From contig JAPTOF010000024.1 in NCBI GenBank assembly GCA_028554755.1, positions 2,046,001 to 2,110,000 on the forward strand: a stretch of DNA of 64,000 bases, read 5' to 3'. This DNA comes from Cordia subcordata. Its lineage: Eukaryota > Streptophyta > Magnoliopsida > Boraginales > Cordiaceae. The notes below the pieces were generated by a model. It had not been told where the DNA came from, did no database searches, and was given only the letters and a program-made list of their open reading frames with translations. Positions 12,672-23,858 of the stretch are shown piece by piece. The number at the start of each line of letters is the position of its first letter. Position 1 is the stretch's first letter. Both the position numbers and the translations under genes were made by a program.

Positions 12672-13661
12672 TGATGTGTCTTTAAGGTGTAAGTGCTAAA
12701 AGAACTGCAAGCGTACGGATCGTGCAATATAGTGAGTACTAATGCAGGTGTCGAACTACAGAGGCGTGAAATGTGGAAGAATCCTATACTAGTGTGTTCT
12801 AGAAGAAGCCTAAAAACAATCCTAAACTAAGCATATTTTTGTACTTTTGGATTTTTAGGAGCAAGAGGGAAAATAAAAAGGACTACACTATGAATGCTAG
12901 AAAGAAAAAGCAAGAACTAAGCTAACCTAAGGGGGATTAGACCAACAGGACGGTGATAGGGTGACTTACACTTGCAAATAGGTGACTTTCTACCTCTTTG
13001 CTATAGGATTCAGGGATTGGCTTACTAAGTGATGCTCTAATACTAAGCAACTAGCTAGTATCCCAATTACACCCTAGGACTTGGTGTGGCTCTATCTCTA
13101 AGCGTGCATACTTAGTACTATATGCATGGTTCTTATGTACCTAAGGCCACAACAAGGACTAGAAAGCTACCCAGGTGGCCTAGATCGATCCTACCCTAGC
13201 TTCTAAATTATTGGTTGGGTTTACAACAAAGCCTAAGGTGACTACGATTGACCAAACCCTACCTAGTCTCCTATCAGCTAGATTTGAAGCTAAAGGATCC
13301 CGAACTAGGCTAGTCTAGACTTAAGCTTCATCAATCTAGCGACATAGAAGCAGATTGAAGCATTAAAAGCACAATCTACATGTTCTAAGATAAGGTGTCG
13401 TGAATATGTCGATCTATTCACTATTTAAACATCAACAAGTTTGATTTGCACCATTGAAAACAATTAGGAATTAACATGTATTAAGATTGGAGCTACATTC
13501 ACCATAAAGCATGCTTGCACCCATATAGACCTGAACATAGCAAGTCCACTTCATGCAATTCATACACACACATAGACATACATATTAGATAGATTAGAGG
13601 TGTTTTATAGAAAATACACTCCAATTTATATACATACTACTCATTCAAGCATTATATCAAA
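12672..13661 (-). repeat. Truncated 3' LTR of D (U3 and polypurine tract deleted)
   Basis: Aligns with the lower part of the D 5' LTR (56595-57600). At about 13662 the LTR homology stops and internal 3' noncoding sequence begins, so roughly 0.85 kb of LTR plus the adjoining tract is missing. Confidence 0.8.
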
Positions 13662-13911
13662 CTCGCTATCAAGGTTAACCTAAGAAATATTAAGGGGACA
13701 TTACTATTGTGGAGAGATTCCTAAACCTGTTTGTATCCTCCCTCTACTCATAAAGGGCCTCGTATCTCTTGGGAACTTCCCGAGTAGCCAAACCACTACA
13801 AGCCTAGGATTCTAACTCATACACATGGGATGTTGATAATTTGTGTCCCCTCGACTAACATGGCCTCCCCAACAAGCACAAAGCCTCAAGGACAAGAAGA
13901 GAGAGAATAAA
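13662..13911 (-). other. D 3' noncoding domain, downstream fragment
   Basis: Matches the A1 3' noncoding domain on the opposite strand (CTACTCATAAAGGG, AACATGGCCTCCCC). It ends at the B1 insertion and continues at 37173. Confidence 0.8.
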
Positions 13912-14837
13912 TGATGTGTTAGTTTTGTGTGTGCTTATGCATTACATATATGTACTTGTGTCTGAGGTGTTTTGAGCTTCACTTAGTGTATTAGTACAGC
14001 ATTTAGGTTATACTTGTGCATATTAGGGTCTACATGTTCATAGTTGCGGTTAAAACTTAAATGCTACATTAATGTGCATTTGTTGCTTGATTTAAGGAAG
14101 ATTCAGTGAGATACTTAGACTTTGATTGGGGGCATTTGGGATATGGATTAAAGACAAAGGTGTTTGGGACTTAAAAAAGGCTTGAAAGATGCATTTGGAA
14201 GTGGCCGGGCAAAGGAAGGAGTGACCGAGGTGAAACCTAGCGCAACGGGAGCTAAACTCGAAGCTTGTAACTAGAAAAAGGACATGGACAAATTTTGGAC
14301 ATATTTTAGGGTGCAAAAGATGGCTTGGGAGATTCCCAACTGTGATACAAAGCCATAGAAAAACGATGCGCGAATCGGAGCCAAAATGAGGGAGATATGA
14401 GCATCTTACTATCAAGATCGATTGAGCTTTTGTGCCAGATCAAAATTTGGGCCAATTTTGGCCAGATGACTTAGCCCCAAAGCTGGTCAACCGGCTGGAC
14501 GCAATTTCAGCTCTATTTAAGCCATTTTTTAGCAAATTTTGAAGGAGAATGATGTGTTGTGTTTTTGTGTGTGTTTGCATTGTCATTTACCTATATTTAG
14601 AAGTGTTGAGTGTTCATAATGATGCATTAATGTAGTGCTTTTGATAAGAATAGGCTTAAGCGTAAACAAATGTGCATATCGAGTTTAAGAGACAAATTGC
14701 CACATTAATTGCTTGTTTTCAATGGTTTAGGTGAACTTTGGGTTAAGATCAAGATTGGACGATAAAAGGTGATGAAGATGGGAAATGTACGGGTCTAAGA
14801 GAGAAGAACAGAGGCCGAAAAGATAAAGAATAGAGGA

Positions 14838-15001
14838 GGAAAGTTAGCCGGACGACCAAGGAAAAAGAGCCGGTCGACCGGCCACTCCAGAGAGGTGCCA
14901 AAAATAGCCGGACGACCACCCCTCCAGAGCCGGTCGACCGGCCAGTCCAGAGAGCATTATTAAAAAGTCAGTCGAGCTACGTCCAGAGGCCGGTCGACCG
15001 G
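14838..15001 (+). promoter_or_regulatory. U3 palindrome array, 60-bp period, next to the TATA box of A1
   Basis: GCCGGTCGACCGGC at 14869-14882 and 14929-14942, and GCCGGTCGACCG at 14989-15000, are spaced exactly 60 bp. Weaker copies (GCCGGACGACC, GTCGAG) lie between them. TATAAATA follows 16 bp after the last copy. Confidence 0.85.
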
Positions 15002-15015
15002 ATATGCTGAGAACA

Positions 15016-15023
15016 TATAAATA
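15016..15023 (+). promoter_or_regulatory. TATA box of A1 5' LTR
   Basis: TATAAATA, 16 bp after the last palindrome. The same box is at 24351-24358 in the 3' LTR. Confidence 0.75.
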
Positions 15024-15797
15024 GGGCCCGATTCTGCAGAAAAAGGGAGAGAACTTTTTGGAAGATTAACACACACTTCACACCTAAAATTCTCACACAC
15101 TTAACCCTAGATCCCACCCACTTCACACACACTTTTCACACATTTCTCATTAAGAACCAAGCTTGATTTGGAGGGTTCAAACATTTTGGAATCAAGTTTG
15201 CTCAAAAGCTTTATACAAGATTAGCTATGATGAAAGGGAAGCTTCATTATCTCTCTTTCGTTCTATTTCCTATTATGATTGAGTAGACTTGTGTAGGGTG
15301 ATTTAACTTTTGTAATGGGTTAACTATATATTCTTATGATATGGGATATGATGGCTGTATGTATATATACATGTTTCAAATTTTCTTGTTCAAATGGGTA
15401 TTTTCTCATTCATGTCTAAGTGTTTGATAAAATGCCTAGATGAGTAACATGTGTATAAATTGAAGTTTGTTTGTTACTAAACACATCTAATCCATGTTAT
15501 AATCATGTCTATGTGTTTATATGTGGATGCTATGAAGTGGGTAATGCTTTTATTCATGTCTATATGTATATTTGCATGCCTAGTAATGAGTATAACTTCA
15601 ATAACGCATACGTGTTGGTTGTTAATTATTTCTAATGGTGTGAACTGAACATGACGATGTTTGGTAGTTGAATAGGTTCCATTATTCACGCGTACCTTGG
15701 CCTTGAACATTTATGAACGCACTAGCAAGTCAAATGCTGCTGTAGTGACCTTAGAATGACGAATTGTAATTTAGGGCTAGTCTAGGCCGAGTCTCCT

Positions 15798-15880
15798 TTG
15801 GCTTTAAATCCAGCCAATAGATTTCTGGATAGGTTTAGTCAACCTTGGCAACACTAGGTCTTGGCTTTAAATCCAGCCAA
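15798..15880 (+). promoter_or_regulatory. Two leader hairpins of A1
   Basis: TTGGCTTTAAATCCAGCCAA occurs twice (15798-15817 and 15861-15880): a 6-bp stem TTGGCT/AGCCAA around TTAAATCC. It lies downstream of the TATA box, so it would be present in the RNA leader. Confidence 0.8.
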
Positions 15881-16424
15881 AGGATTAAGTACTAAGGTAG
15901 GTTCATTCTAAGTCACCTAGGAAGTTAGTTAGTCACTCTTGAGGCCCTAGGTCATAAGGACCACGCCGTAGCTCTAGGAGGCGCCGCCTAGGGACGGACC
16001 CGCACCGAGTCCTAGGGGGAAATTAGGACACTAACTAGCAACCTAGTGAAGAGCACTCACGATAGTTAGCCATCATCCCTTAATCCCATAGCATTTGAGT
16101 ATAGAATTACCCATTCATAAGTCGAAGTCACCCTAACCCCTTCTCAAGTGTTAGTTCTCTCTTGACCAACTTGTGCTCCCATTTTTCATAATCATAGTTT
16201 AGTTTTATTTCCTTTACCTAGAGCTCCCAATAATCCAAAACCCTAAAAATATGTCTACTTTAGATCTTTCTTTTTGGCACTTTCTAGAGCACCAAGCATA
16301 GAATTCACACACATTATTCACGCCTCCCTGTGGTTCGACACCTGCACTTGTATACACTATATTGCACGATCCGTACGCTTGCGGGTCTTTTAGAACTTGC
16401 ACTCGAAAGACGACACCAAGTTCT

Positions 16425-16442
16425 TGGCGCCGTTGCCGAGGA
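16425..16442 (+). other. Primer binding site of A1 (tRNA-Asp)
   Basis: TGGCGCCGTTGCCGAGGA, 6 nt after the LTR, complementary to the 3' end of tRNA-Asp with one mismatch. Confidence 0.9.
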
Positions 16443-16701
16443 GGCACGGTGATTTGCATTTTTTGCTTGTGTGTTTTGGTGGTTGCTTTATTTGTTTTTC
16501 TTGCTTTTTCTTTATAGTTTGTTTATTTTTTTTGCTTATCTTGTTTATTGTTCATATTATCTTGCTTTAGTTTTTGTTTATCTATTTTAGCTTTTGTCGT
16601 TGTTTTTAATAGACTCTTTAGGATTGTGGTTTATTTGCTGTAGTTTTAGGAATACTGAAGTTTTCGGGGGTTGAAGTGGTCAGAGTTAGGATAGTTTGTG
16701 C
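16443..16701 (+). other. A1 leader between primer site and gag
   Basis: T-rich untranslated leader with no frame of note. The gag start is at 16702. Confidence 0.7.
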
Positions 16702-18372
16702 ATGCTTGGTAGGAGATCCCTTAGAAATCCCATAGTTCCTCTTAATCTTGAACCCGATAGAATTGCTAGACATTTCAGGAATTTAGGAGATTTTCTTGAG
16801 GAGATGACCGATCTCAACCATCCTCCTAATCCTCCCAATCCCCTAATGAATCCCATTCCACCTCATGATCACATTGGGCATCAAGCCCAAGCTCATTTTA
16901 GATGAGAGCCTCGTAGACCGGATCCACCCATAGATGAGGAACCCACTCTTAGGCAATTCTTTCTCCCCGAAGCCTTTGAGCCCAATTTGGCTATTCAAAT
17001 TTCGGGTTTGGGGGAGACGAACTTCGAGATTAAGCCTAATATGTTGGCTATGCTTCCTCCTTCTACGGAGAAGCAATGAGAGTCCTCTAGATCATATCAT
17101 TGATTTTGTTGAGATGAGTTCCACTCTCCATGTCCCCAATGTCTCTCAAGAGGTCATACGTCTAAGATTGTTTCCTTTCTCTCTTAAGGACAAGGCTAGG
17201 ACTTGGTTGCATTCCTTACCCAATGGTTGCATTACTACATGGGCTGAGCTTCAATCTAAGTTCTTCCAAAAATTTTATCCTATGGCCAAGACGGCCGACC
17301 TTAGGACCGCCATTATGACTTTCTCCCAACATGACCTAGAATCTTTTCATGAGGCTTGGGAGAGGTTCAAGGATCTTCTTAGACAATGTCCAGACCACGG
17401 TGCGGCAATCATGACTTAATGCAATACTTCTTTCAAGGCTTAAATGAACAAAATAGGATGATGGTCAATGCCGCCTCTGGTGGTGGCTTCTATCTTTTGA
17501 GACCGACCGAGGCATGGGAGAAAATAGAAATGATGGCTGAAAATTCTTTTCAAAATTTTGCAATGGAAAGGTCTAGTCGGGGAGGCAACAAGAGAAGTGT
17601 TAGTGAGGTTGGAATTTCTTTAGACTTACCCGCTAAGGTTGAGGCTTTGACAAATAAACTAGATCAATTCATTTCTTTGTCCATTTCATCCCAAGGTCAT
17701 AGGACTAGTTCTTTAGGTTCTTCCTTCGCCCCTTTAGTTGTTGAAGTTTGTGCATTGTGCTCCGAGTCATCTCATGAGACCATAGCTTGCCCTTTAGCAT
17801 CCCAATTTCCTGAATTCATGAAAGAGAAAGTGTATGCCACACAAGGTTATTCTCGTGAGTATAATCCATACTCGAACACATACAATCTAGGTTGGAGGGA
17901 CAACCCGAAATTTTCTTGGAGACAAGGACAGCATGAGTCTAGTTCACATCCTCAAGTTCCACCTCAGCAGCGACCCCGTCCTCAATATCCCCCAGGTTTC
18001 TATCATCTTAATCAGCCCCGTCTCACTAGTGCTCTTCAACCTCAGGCTTTACTTGCTCCCTTTAGTAGCCAAACTCCTAGTAATGATGTGATGAAGTTAA
18101 TGCAGTTTATTTAGAATCAGCAGCAGGCATTAGCTAGTTAGTAGCAGGAGTTAGCTGACAATAGGCAAGAGATGGCTAGCTATAGGCAATAGATGGCTAG
18201 GTTTGAGGCACAGTTAGGACAAATTTCTAGTCAATTGAGCACTAGAGACCCCGGGAAATTGCTTTCTCAGCCGGAGGTAAACCCTAGAGTCTAGTCCTGT
18301 TCCTCCACCGATACCACTTATCCCCCTCAGGCCCAGGCTAAGGCCGTCACCACTCTTAGGAGCAGTCGGGTA
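16702..18372 (+). pseudogene. gag: A1 gag (capsid and zinc knuckle), broken
   Basis: Gag would form the particle that packages the element RNA. It starts MLGRRSLRNP. The capsid homology block (VIRLRLFPFSLKDKA, TWAELQSKFFQKF, FHEAWERFKDLL) is at 17150-17390, MVNAASGGGF and AENSFQNF follow, then a CCHC knuckle CALCSESSHETIAC (17752-17793) and a glutamine-rich coiled-coil-like tail. Damage: CGA to TGA at about 16902, a frame change at 17055-17068, another at 17398-17405, and several CAG to TAG stops between 18112 and 18295. The frame then runs into the protease, so gag and pol were probably one polyprotein. Confidence 0.85.
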
Positions 18373-20238
18373 GTGGATAATAGGGTAGGAGTTGACTTTG
18401 CAGTGCCTGCACTTAGTGGTCCTTCCGAGTCTAGAGCACCACATGGTAGCCCTGTTGAGGGAAATTCTAGAGAAGGTCCTGTTGAGAGAGATAAGCCCAT
18501 TAGAGATCATGGAGAGAGTAGTACTTCCTGCCCACATCGGGAGGGAAAAGAGCCTATTGATGACTCATATGTATCTAGAGGTATAGAGCCTAGAGTTCCC
18601 TTTCCATCTGCCTTAGAGAGGCCTACACCTAGTGAGGATTCTAGGTTTTTCAAGGTTTTAGAGCATCTTAAGGACCTTAAGGTCAATCTTCCTTTGATAG
18701 ATGCGATCATTTCCATCCCCTCTTATTCTAAGTTCTTTAAGGATCTTTGTACAAGGAAACGTAGGTCATCGAACATTCCTAAGAAGGTGAGGGTTACGGA
18801 GAAGGTGAGTAGTATTTGTACTTCGGGCCTTCCGCCCAAGTTGAGTGACCCCGGAGCCTTCACCATTCCTTGTAGGATCTGTGAGACCCAGATTGATCAC
18901 ACCTTATTAGATTTAGGATCTAGTGTGAATCTTATTCCCTACTCTGACTATCAGCAGCTAGGTCTAGGTGAGTTGTCTCCTACCTATGTTACTCTTCAGC
19001 TAGCTGATAGGTCTGAGCGTAGACCTAGGGGTGTGATAGAGGATGTTATGGTCCAGGTAGGTGAGTTTATGTACCCTGTTGACTTCATAGTGTTAGATAT
19101 GGATTCGGGACATGACTCTAGACATTTTACACCCATTCTTCTAGGTCACCCCTTCCTTGCCACCGCAGATGCCATTATCCATTGTAAGTCGGGGGTATTG
19201 GAGATGAAATTTGGGAATTTGAGATCCACTATGAAGGTTGCAGAGGCGGTGAATAGGGCTAGTATAGGAGAAGAAGATGGAGAAGAGTGCTTTAGGGTGG
19301 ATGTGATTGATTCTTGCGTTGAGGATCTTATAGAGAAGACTATGACCGATGGAGAAGAATTAAGGAAATTTGAGGAATTGATGTCTAGTTTTGATTTGGA
19401 GACCTTAGAGAGGAAATGTGTAGCTTCTACTTTCTTGATTGAGAGCCATTTGACTAATAAGTCACTTGAGGTTAATCCTTCTAGTCTCATTTCTAGTGAT
19501 GTCTCCATTGATGATGTTGAGGTTAAGTCCCCCTTGGTTGAGCCTAGCCCTTCTTTAAAGATCAAACCCCTTCTCGATCATTTGAAATATGCATTCCTAA
19601 GCTCTAGTGAGACCTTTCGGATCATCATAGCTTCCGATCTTTCTAGTGAGCATGAGGAGCGTCTCTTAGAGGTCCTTAGGAAACATAGGAAGGCTATAGG
19701 GTGGAAAATTGATGATTTGAGAGGTATAGACCCATCGGTTTGCATGCATCGTATTCACCTTGAGGATGGAGCCATTCCTTCTAGGGAAATGCAAAGGAGG
19801 CTAAACTCACACATGAGCGAAGTAGTTAAGAAAGAGATCCTTAAACTTTTAGATGCAGGCATTATTTATCCGATCTCTGATAGTGAGTGGGTTAGCCCGG
19901 TCCAAGTTGTCCCTAAGAAGTCCGGGATCACGGTTGTTGAGAATGAGAGAGGAGAGCTTGTCCCTACACGTACTCTCATGGGATGGAGAGTTTGTATTGA
20001 CTATAGGAAGCTCAACTCCAAAACTAGGAAGGATCATTTCCCATTGCCTTTTCTAGACCAGATCTTAGATAGAGTAGCTGGGCATAACTACTATTGTTTT
20101 CTAGATGGCTATTCGGGTTATAACCAGATCCCTGTGTTTCCCATGGACCAGGAGAAGACCACCTTTACTTGTCCCTATGGCACTTTTGCTTATAGGAGGA
20201 TGCCCTTTGGTCTTTGTAATGCCCCAGCGACTTTTTAG
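18373..20238 (+). pseudogene. pol: A1 pol part 1: aspartic protease and N-terminal half of reverse transcriptase
   Basis: 621 codons open. The retropepsin-like core is LLDLGSSVNLIP (about residue 175), with DLG in place of DTG as is usual in Athila, then PILLGHPFLATADA. RT follows from LLDAGIIYPISDSEWVSP with VCIDYRKLN, FLDGYSGYNQI and YRRMPFGLCNAPATF. It ends at a TAG that replaces CAG (Q of the ATFQRC motif); the same frame resumes at once, so one amber codon splits the RT. The YxDD box lies in part 2. Lineage call Athila rests on this motif set and the tRNA-Asp primer. Confidence 0.92.
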
Positions 20239-22458
20239 AGATGTATGATGGCCATTTTTAGTGACATGATTAAGAGACATTTAGAGATTTTCATGGATGA
20301 TTTCTCAGTCTTTGGAGATAGCTTTGATGAGTGCTTGAGTCATCTCTCTTTAGTCTTAGACCGATGTGTGGAGAAGAATCTAGTGTTAAGTTGGGAGAAA
20401 TCCCACTTCATGGTGCAACGAGGGATAGTGTTGGGTCATGTTGTATCATCTAGTGGAATTCAAGCTGACCCAGCTAAGGTAGAATTAATTGAAAAATTGC
20501 CTGTCCCTAAGTGTGTCAAGGATGTTAGATCTTTTCTAGGGCATGCAGGATTTTACCGTAGATTCATTAAGGATTTTAGCCACATTGCACGCCCCTTGTC
20601 TAGGCTCCTAGCACAAGATGTCCCTTTTGACTTTGATGATGAATGTGTTAGAGCTTTCGATAGGCTTAAATCCTTATTGTCTACATCCCCAATTATCCAG
20701 CCACCTAACTACAGCCTCCCATTTGAGATTATGTGTGATGCATCCGATTATGCGATAGGAGCTGTTTTAGGTCAAAGGAAGGATAAGTTGCCCCATGTTG
20801 TGTACTATGCTAGCAAGACTCTTGATGAAGCACAAAAGAATAATACCACTACAGAAAAAGAGCTTCTAGCAATAGTTTTCTCCCTTGACAAGTTTAGGTC
20901 ATACATCCTAAGGTCCAAAGTTATTGTCTACACCGATCATACGGCATTGAAGTATTTGTTGTCTAAGAAAGAATCTAAGCCCCGCTTGATTATGTGGTTG
21001 CTCCTCCTTCAAGAGTTTGACATAGAAATTCGGGATAAGAAGGGTAGAGAAAATTTAGTTGTGGATCATCTTTCCTGTCTTGTTAGCGAGTCTGCTAGTG
21101 ATCCGTCTCCTTTTCATGATTCATTCCCTGATGAACAATTATTTGCCGTCTCTCATCACATACCTTGGTTTGCTCATATTGTCAATTATCTTACCACAGG
21201 GCGTTTTCCTTCCCATTGGGAGAAAAGAGAAAAAGATAGGTTCCTAGCACAAGTTAGGCATTTCTTTTGGGAGGATCCCTATCTTTTCAAAGTGTGTGTG
21301 GATCAAATGATTCGCCGGTGTGTGCTTGAGGATGAGTTTGAGAGCGTTTTGAGCATGTGTCGTGATGAAGGGTGTGGGGGTCATTTTAGTGGGAAGAAGA
21401 CCGCCGCGAAGGTCTTGCAAAGTGGACTGTTTTGGCCTTCTCTCTTTAAGGATGCCCAAGAATATTGCAAGAAGTGCTTTAGATGTCAACAATCCGGGTC
21501 CATCTCTCGGAGAAACATGATGCCTTTATCCCGTATTCTTCCTTGTGAGTTGTTTGATGTTTGGGGTATAGACTTCATGGGTCCATTTCCACCTTCCTTT
21601 GGGTACCAATACATTTTAGTGGCCGTTGATTATGTGTCCAAATGGGTTGAGGCTATTCTTACACGCACTAATGACCATAGGGTAGTGGTTAAATTTATTA
21701 AAGAAAGCATTTTCTCTAGATTTAGAGTCCCTAGGGTCTTAATTAGTGATGGGGGTTTGCATTTTCGCCATAGGACTTTAGAGTCCTTGTTGAGAAGATA
21801 TTTGGTCACCCATAAGGTAGCCACTCCTTATCACCCGCAAACTAGTGGACAAGTAGAGGTATCCAATAGAGAGATCAAGCACATTTTAGAGAAAACAGTT
21901 AGGCCCGATAGAAGAGATTGGTCTATTAGGCTAAATGATGCTTTGTGGGCCTACCGTACCGCCTTTAAGACTCCCATTGGTATGTCTCCATATAGATTGG
22001 TTTATGGTAAAGCTTGTCACTTGTCGGTAGAACTAGAGCATAGAGCTTATTGGGCAATCAAAGCCCTAAATTTTGACTTGGCAAGAGCGGGTGAGAAAAG
22101 GAAGCTAGACCTAGCAGAATTGGAAGAGCTTAGATTCGAGGCGTATGAGAACGCTAAACTTTATAAGGATGGGATGAAGAGAATTCATGATAAACAAATT
22201 ATTAAGAAATCATTCTCTCCTTTTGATAAAGTTTGGTTGTTTAACTCACGATTGAAACTCTTTCCAGGTAAGCTTAAGACAAGATGGGATGGTCCATATG
22301 AGGTAATGGTTGCCTATCCTTCCGGAGCAGTCAAGATTAAAGACTTGAAGGAAGGCCGAGAGTTGACGGTGAATGGGCAACTCCTGAAGCACGCATATGA
22401 TCCGAGCATGGCTCGTGTGAAGGTTTTAATGCTTCAGGATCCCATCTATGGAAGTTGA
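20239..22458 (+). pseudogene. pol: A1 pol part 2: RT catalytic box, RNase H and integrase
   Basis: In frame with part 1 after the amber codon. RT catalytic box FMDDFSVFG, then connection [13 protein letters not shown]. RNase [37 protein letters not shown]. Integrase: zinc finger with CKKCFRC present, but the first His of HHCC appears replaced by Arg ([12 protein letters not shown] has CHDEG). The catalytic D,D,E triad is present ([25 protein letters not shown]), as is the GPY/F-like end (WDGPYEV). There is no chromodomain and no env-like frame. It ends DPIYGS at 22458. Apart from the amber codon and the lost His, this half is intact. Confidence 0.93.
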
Positions 22459-22892
22459 AGATGAGTTGGCGTTTGCCTGGTGGACGGCTTGGTGGTTAGT
22501 GCTACTAAAAGGCAACCTAGGTTCAATTTTGCAGTTTTGCATTTGTTTCACTTTCTTCTCTTTTTATTTTCTTTCTTTTATCTTTCTTGCACCCAAACCA
22601 AAGTGTTGAATCCCAATCCTTTGTCCCATAAGATACACCATTGCTCATTATTGCATATGCCACTGCAAGTATGCATAGGCAATGCTACTAATCTTGTTTT
22701 CTTTGTGAGTGTTTATGAATTGTGAGTCATAGGATTAGTAGTATGGTGATTTATCATTGGCATAGAAAGCTTTGAAGAAAATGCAAGGTTGTATCTATCC
22801 TTTCTCCACTTGTTCCCCATGTTTACACCCTATCCCCACCACCCTTACTTGTTTTGTAATGACGATTTGCTTGTTTTTGTGCTTTGATCTTT

Positions 22893-22930
22893 TTGCTTGA
22901 GGACAAGCAAAGTTTAGGTTTGGGGGTGTG
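22893..22930 (+). promoter_or_regulatory. Internal hairpin-polypurine motif of A1 (first copy)
   Basis: TTGCTTGAGGACAAGCAA forms a stem with loop AGGA, followed by a G-rich purine run ending GGGGGTGTG. It resembles the LTR-adjacent tract 929 bp downstream but no LTR follows. Confidence 0.75.
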
Positions 22931-23822
22931 GGAGTTTGGTTTTCTTGTTATATATCTTGCTTAGGGTAGATTGCATTCTGCGTTTAAAAATGGTGAAAAT
23001 TTTTCAATTTTGATGCATATGGAGTCATTTGTTTCTTTGTTGATCATTGTGTTGGCTTTTGTGATTGACTATATTGATTTATGAAGATAAGAGGTATTGT
23101 GGGGAAATAAATAGAGTGGTTTGAAAACTAAGTCTTGGAGGGGATGCCCTTCAAAGTTGTGGGGAGTGAGAACCTTGAAAGAATAACCCTTGTAGCCACC
23201 CCATAGCTTGGTAGGAAAGAGTGTTGGAAAAGGGTTGTTGATGAGTGTCCCTTCCTTAATTGGTTCTTGTTGATGTGCCTAAGCCTTTCTTTTTTTTTTT
23301 TGTGAATACAATACAAAGCAAAAAAAAAGAAAAAAAAAGAAAAAGGCAAAAAGGTGCAAAAATATGTATTAAAAAAATGAAATAAAGTGAAAAAGAGAAA
23401 AAGCCAAAGGCACTAAAAAGTTAGTGAATAAGTGCATAAGTGACACAATGTCAACTTAGCACAAGTTATCATCTTTGTAAATACATGAATAAGGCTTTTT
23501 ATAAGCCATTGTGTTTGTATATTCTCTCTTCTTGTCTTTGAGGCAGGGTGCATGTTGGGGAGGCCATGTTAATTGAGGGAGCACGAAATATCAACATCCC
23601 AAGTGCGTGAGTTAAAATCCTAGGCTTGTCGTGGATTGGCTACTCGGGAAATTCCTACGAGGAACGAGACCCCTTATGAGTAGAGGGAGGATCCAAAGAG
23701 ATTTGGGGATCTCTCCACAATAGAAATGCCCCCTTTATACGTCTTAGACTAACTTTGATAGAGAGTCAATCCTTTAGGCAATCCATTGTATCGACTTTAG
23801 AGATAAAATTTAAGATTGGGCA

Positions 23823-23858
23823 TGCTTGAGGACAAGCAAGGAGAAGGTTTGGGGGTGT
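23823..23858 (+). promoter_or_regulatory. Polypurine tract of A1
   Basis: TGCTTGAGGACAAGCAAGG followed by AGAAGGTTTGGGGGTGT, directly before the 3' LTR; it would prime plus-strand DNA. Confidence 0.85.

Larger units (their letters stand above)
14550..16418 (+). repeat. 5' LTR of A1
   Basis: TGATGTGTTG...GACACCA, 1,869 bp. It contains a 60-bp-period palindrome array (14838-15001), TATAAATA at 15016-15023, two leader hairpins (15798-15817 and 15861-15880) and the CCTAGGTCATAAGGACC domain near 15948. The TATA position implies that over 1.3 kb of the LTR lies in the 5' leader of the transcript. Confidence 0.95.
22459..23858 (+). other. A1 3' noncoding domain with duplicated polypurine motif
   Basis: No open frame. 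In order: a post-stop conserved box (about 22462-22520), first hairpin-polypurine motif 22893-22930, a U-rich/A-rich inverted pair (23283-23347), a conserved block with GACACAATGTCAACTTAGCACA (23441-23462) and GGAGGCCATGTTAATTG (near 23560), and the LTR-adjacent polypurine tract 23823-23858. The same order is seen in B1, C1, C2, D and F. Confidence 0.8.

Noticed and set aside
15477..15710. Conserved 77-residue minus-strand frame, identical at 24812-25045
   Set aside because: The identity comes from the paired LTRs of A1; it is antisense in the LTR leader with no coding features.
22459..23858. An env-like gene after pol in A1, as in some Athila elements
   Set aside because: No open frame of useful length and no membrane segment in context; the region is conserved as noncoding in all six elements.
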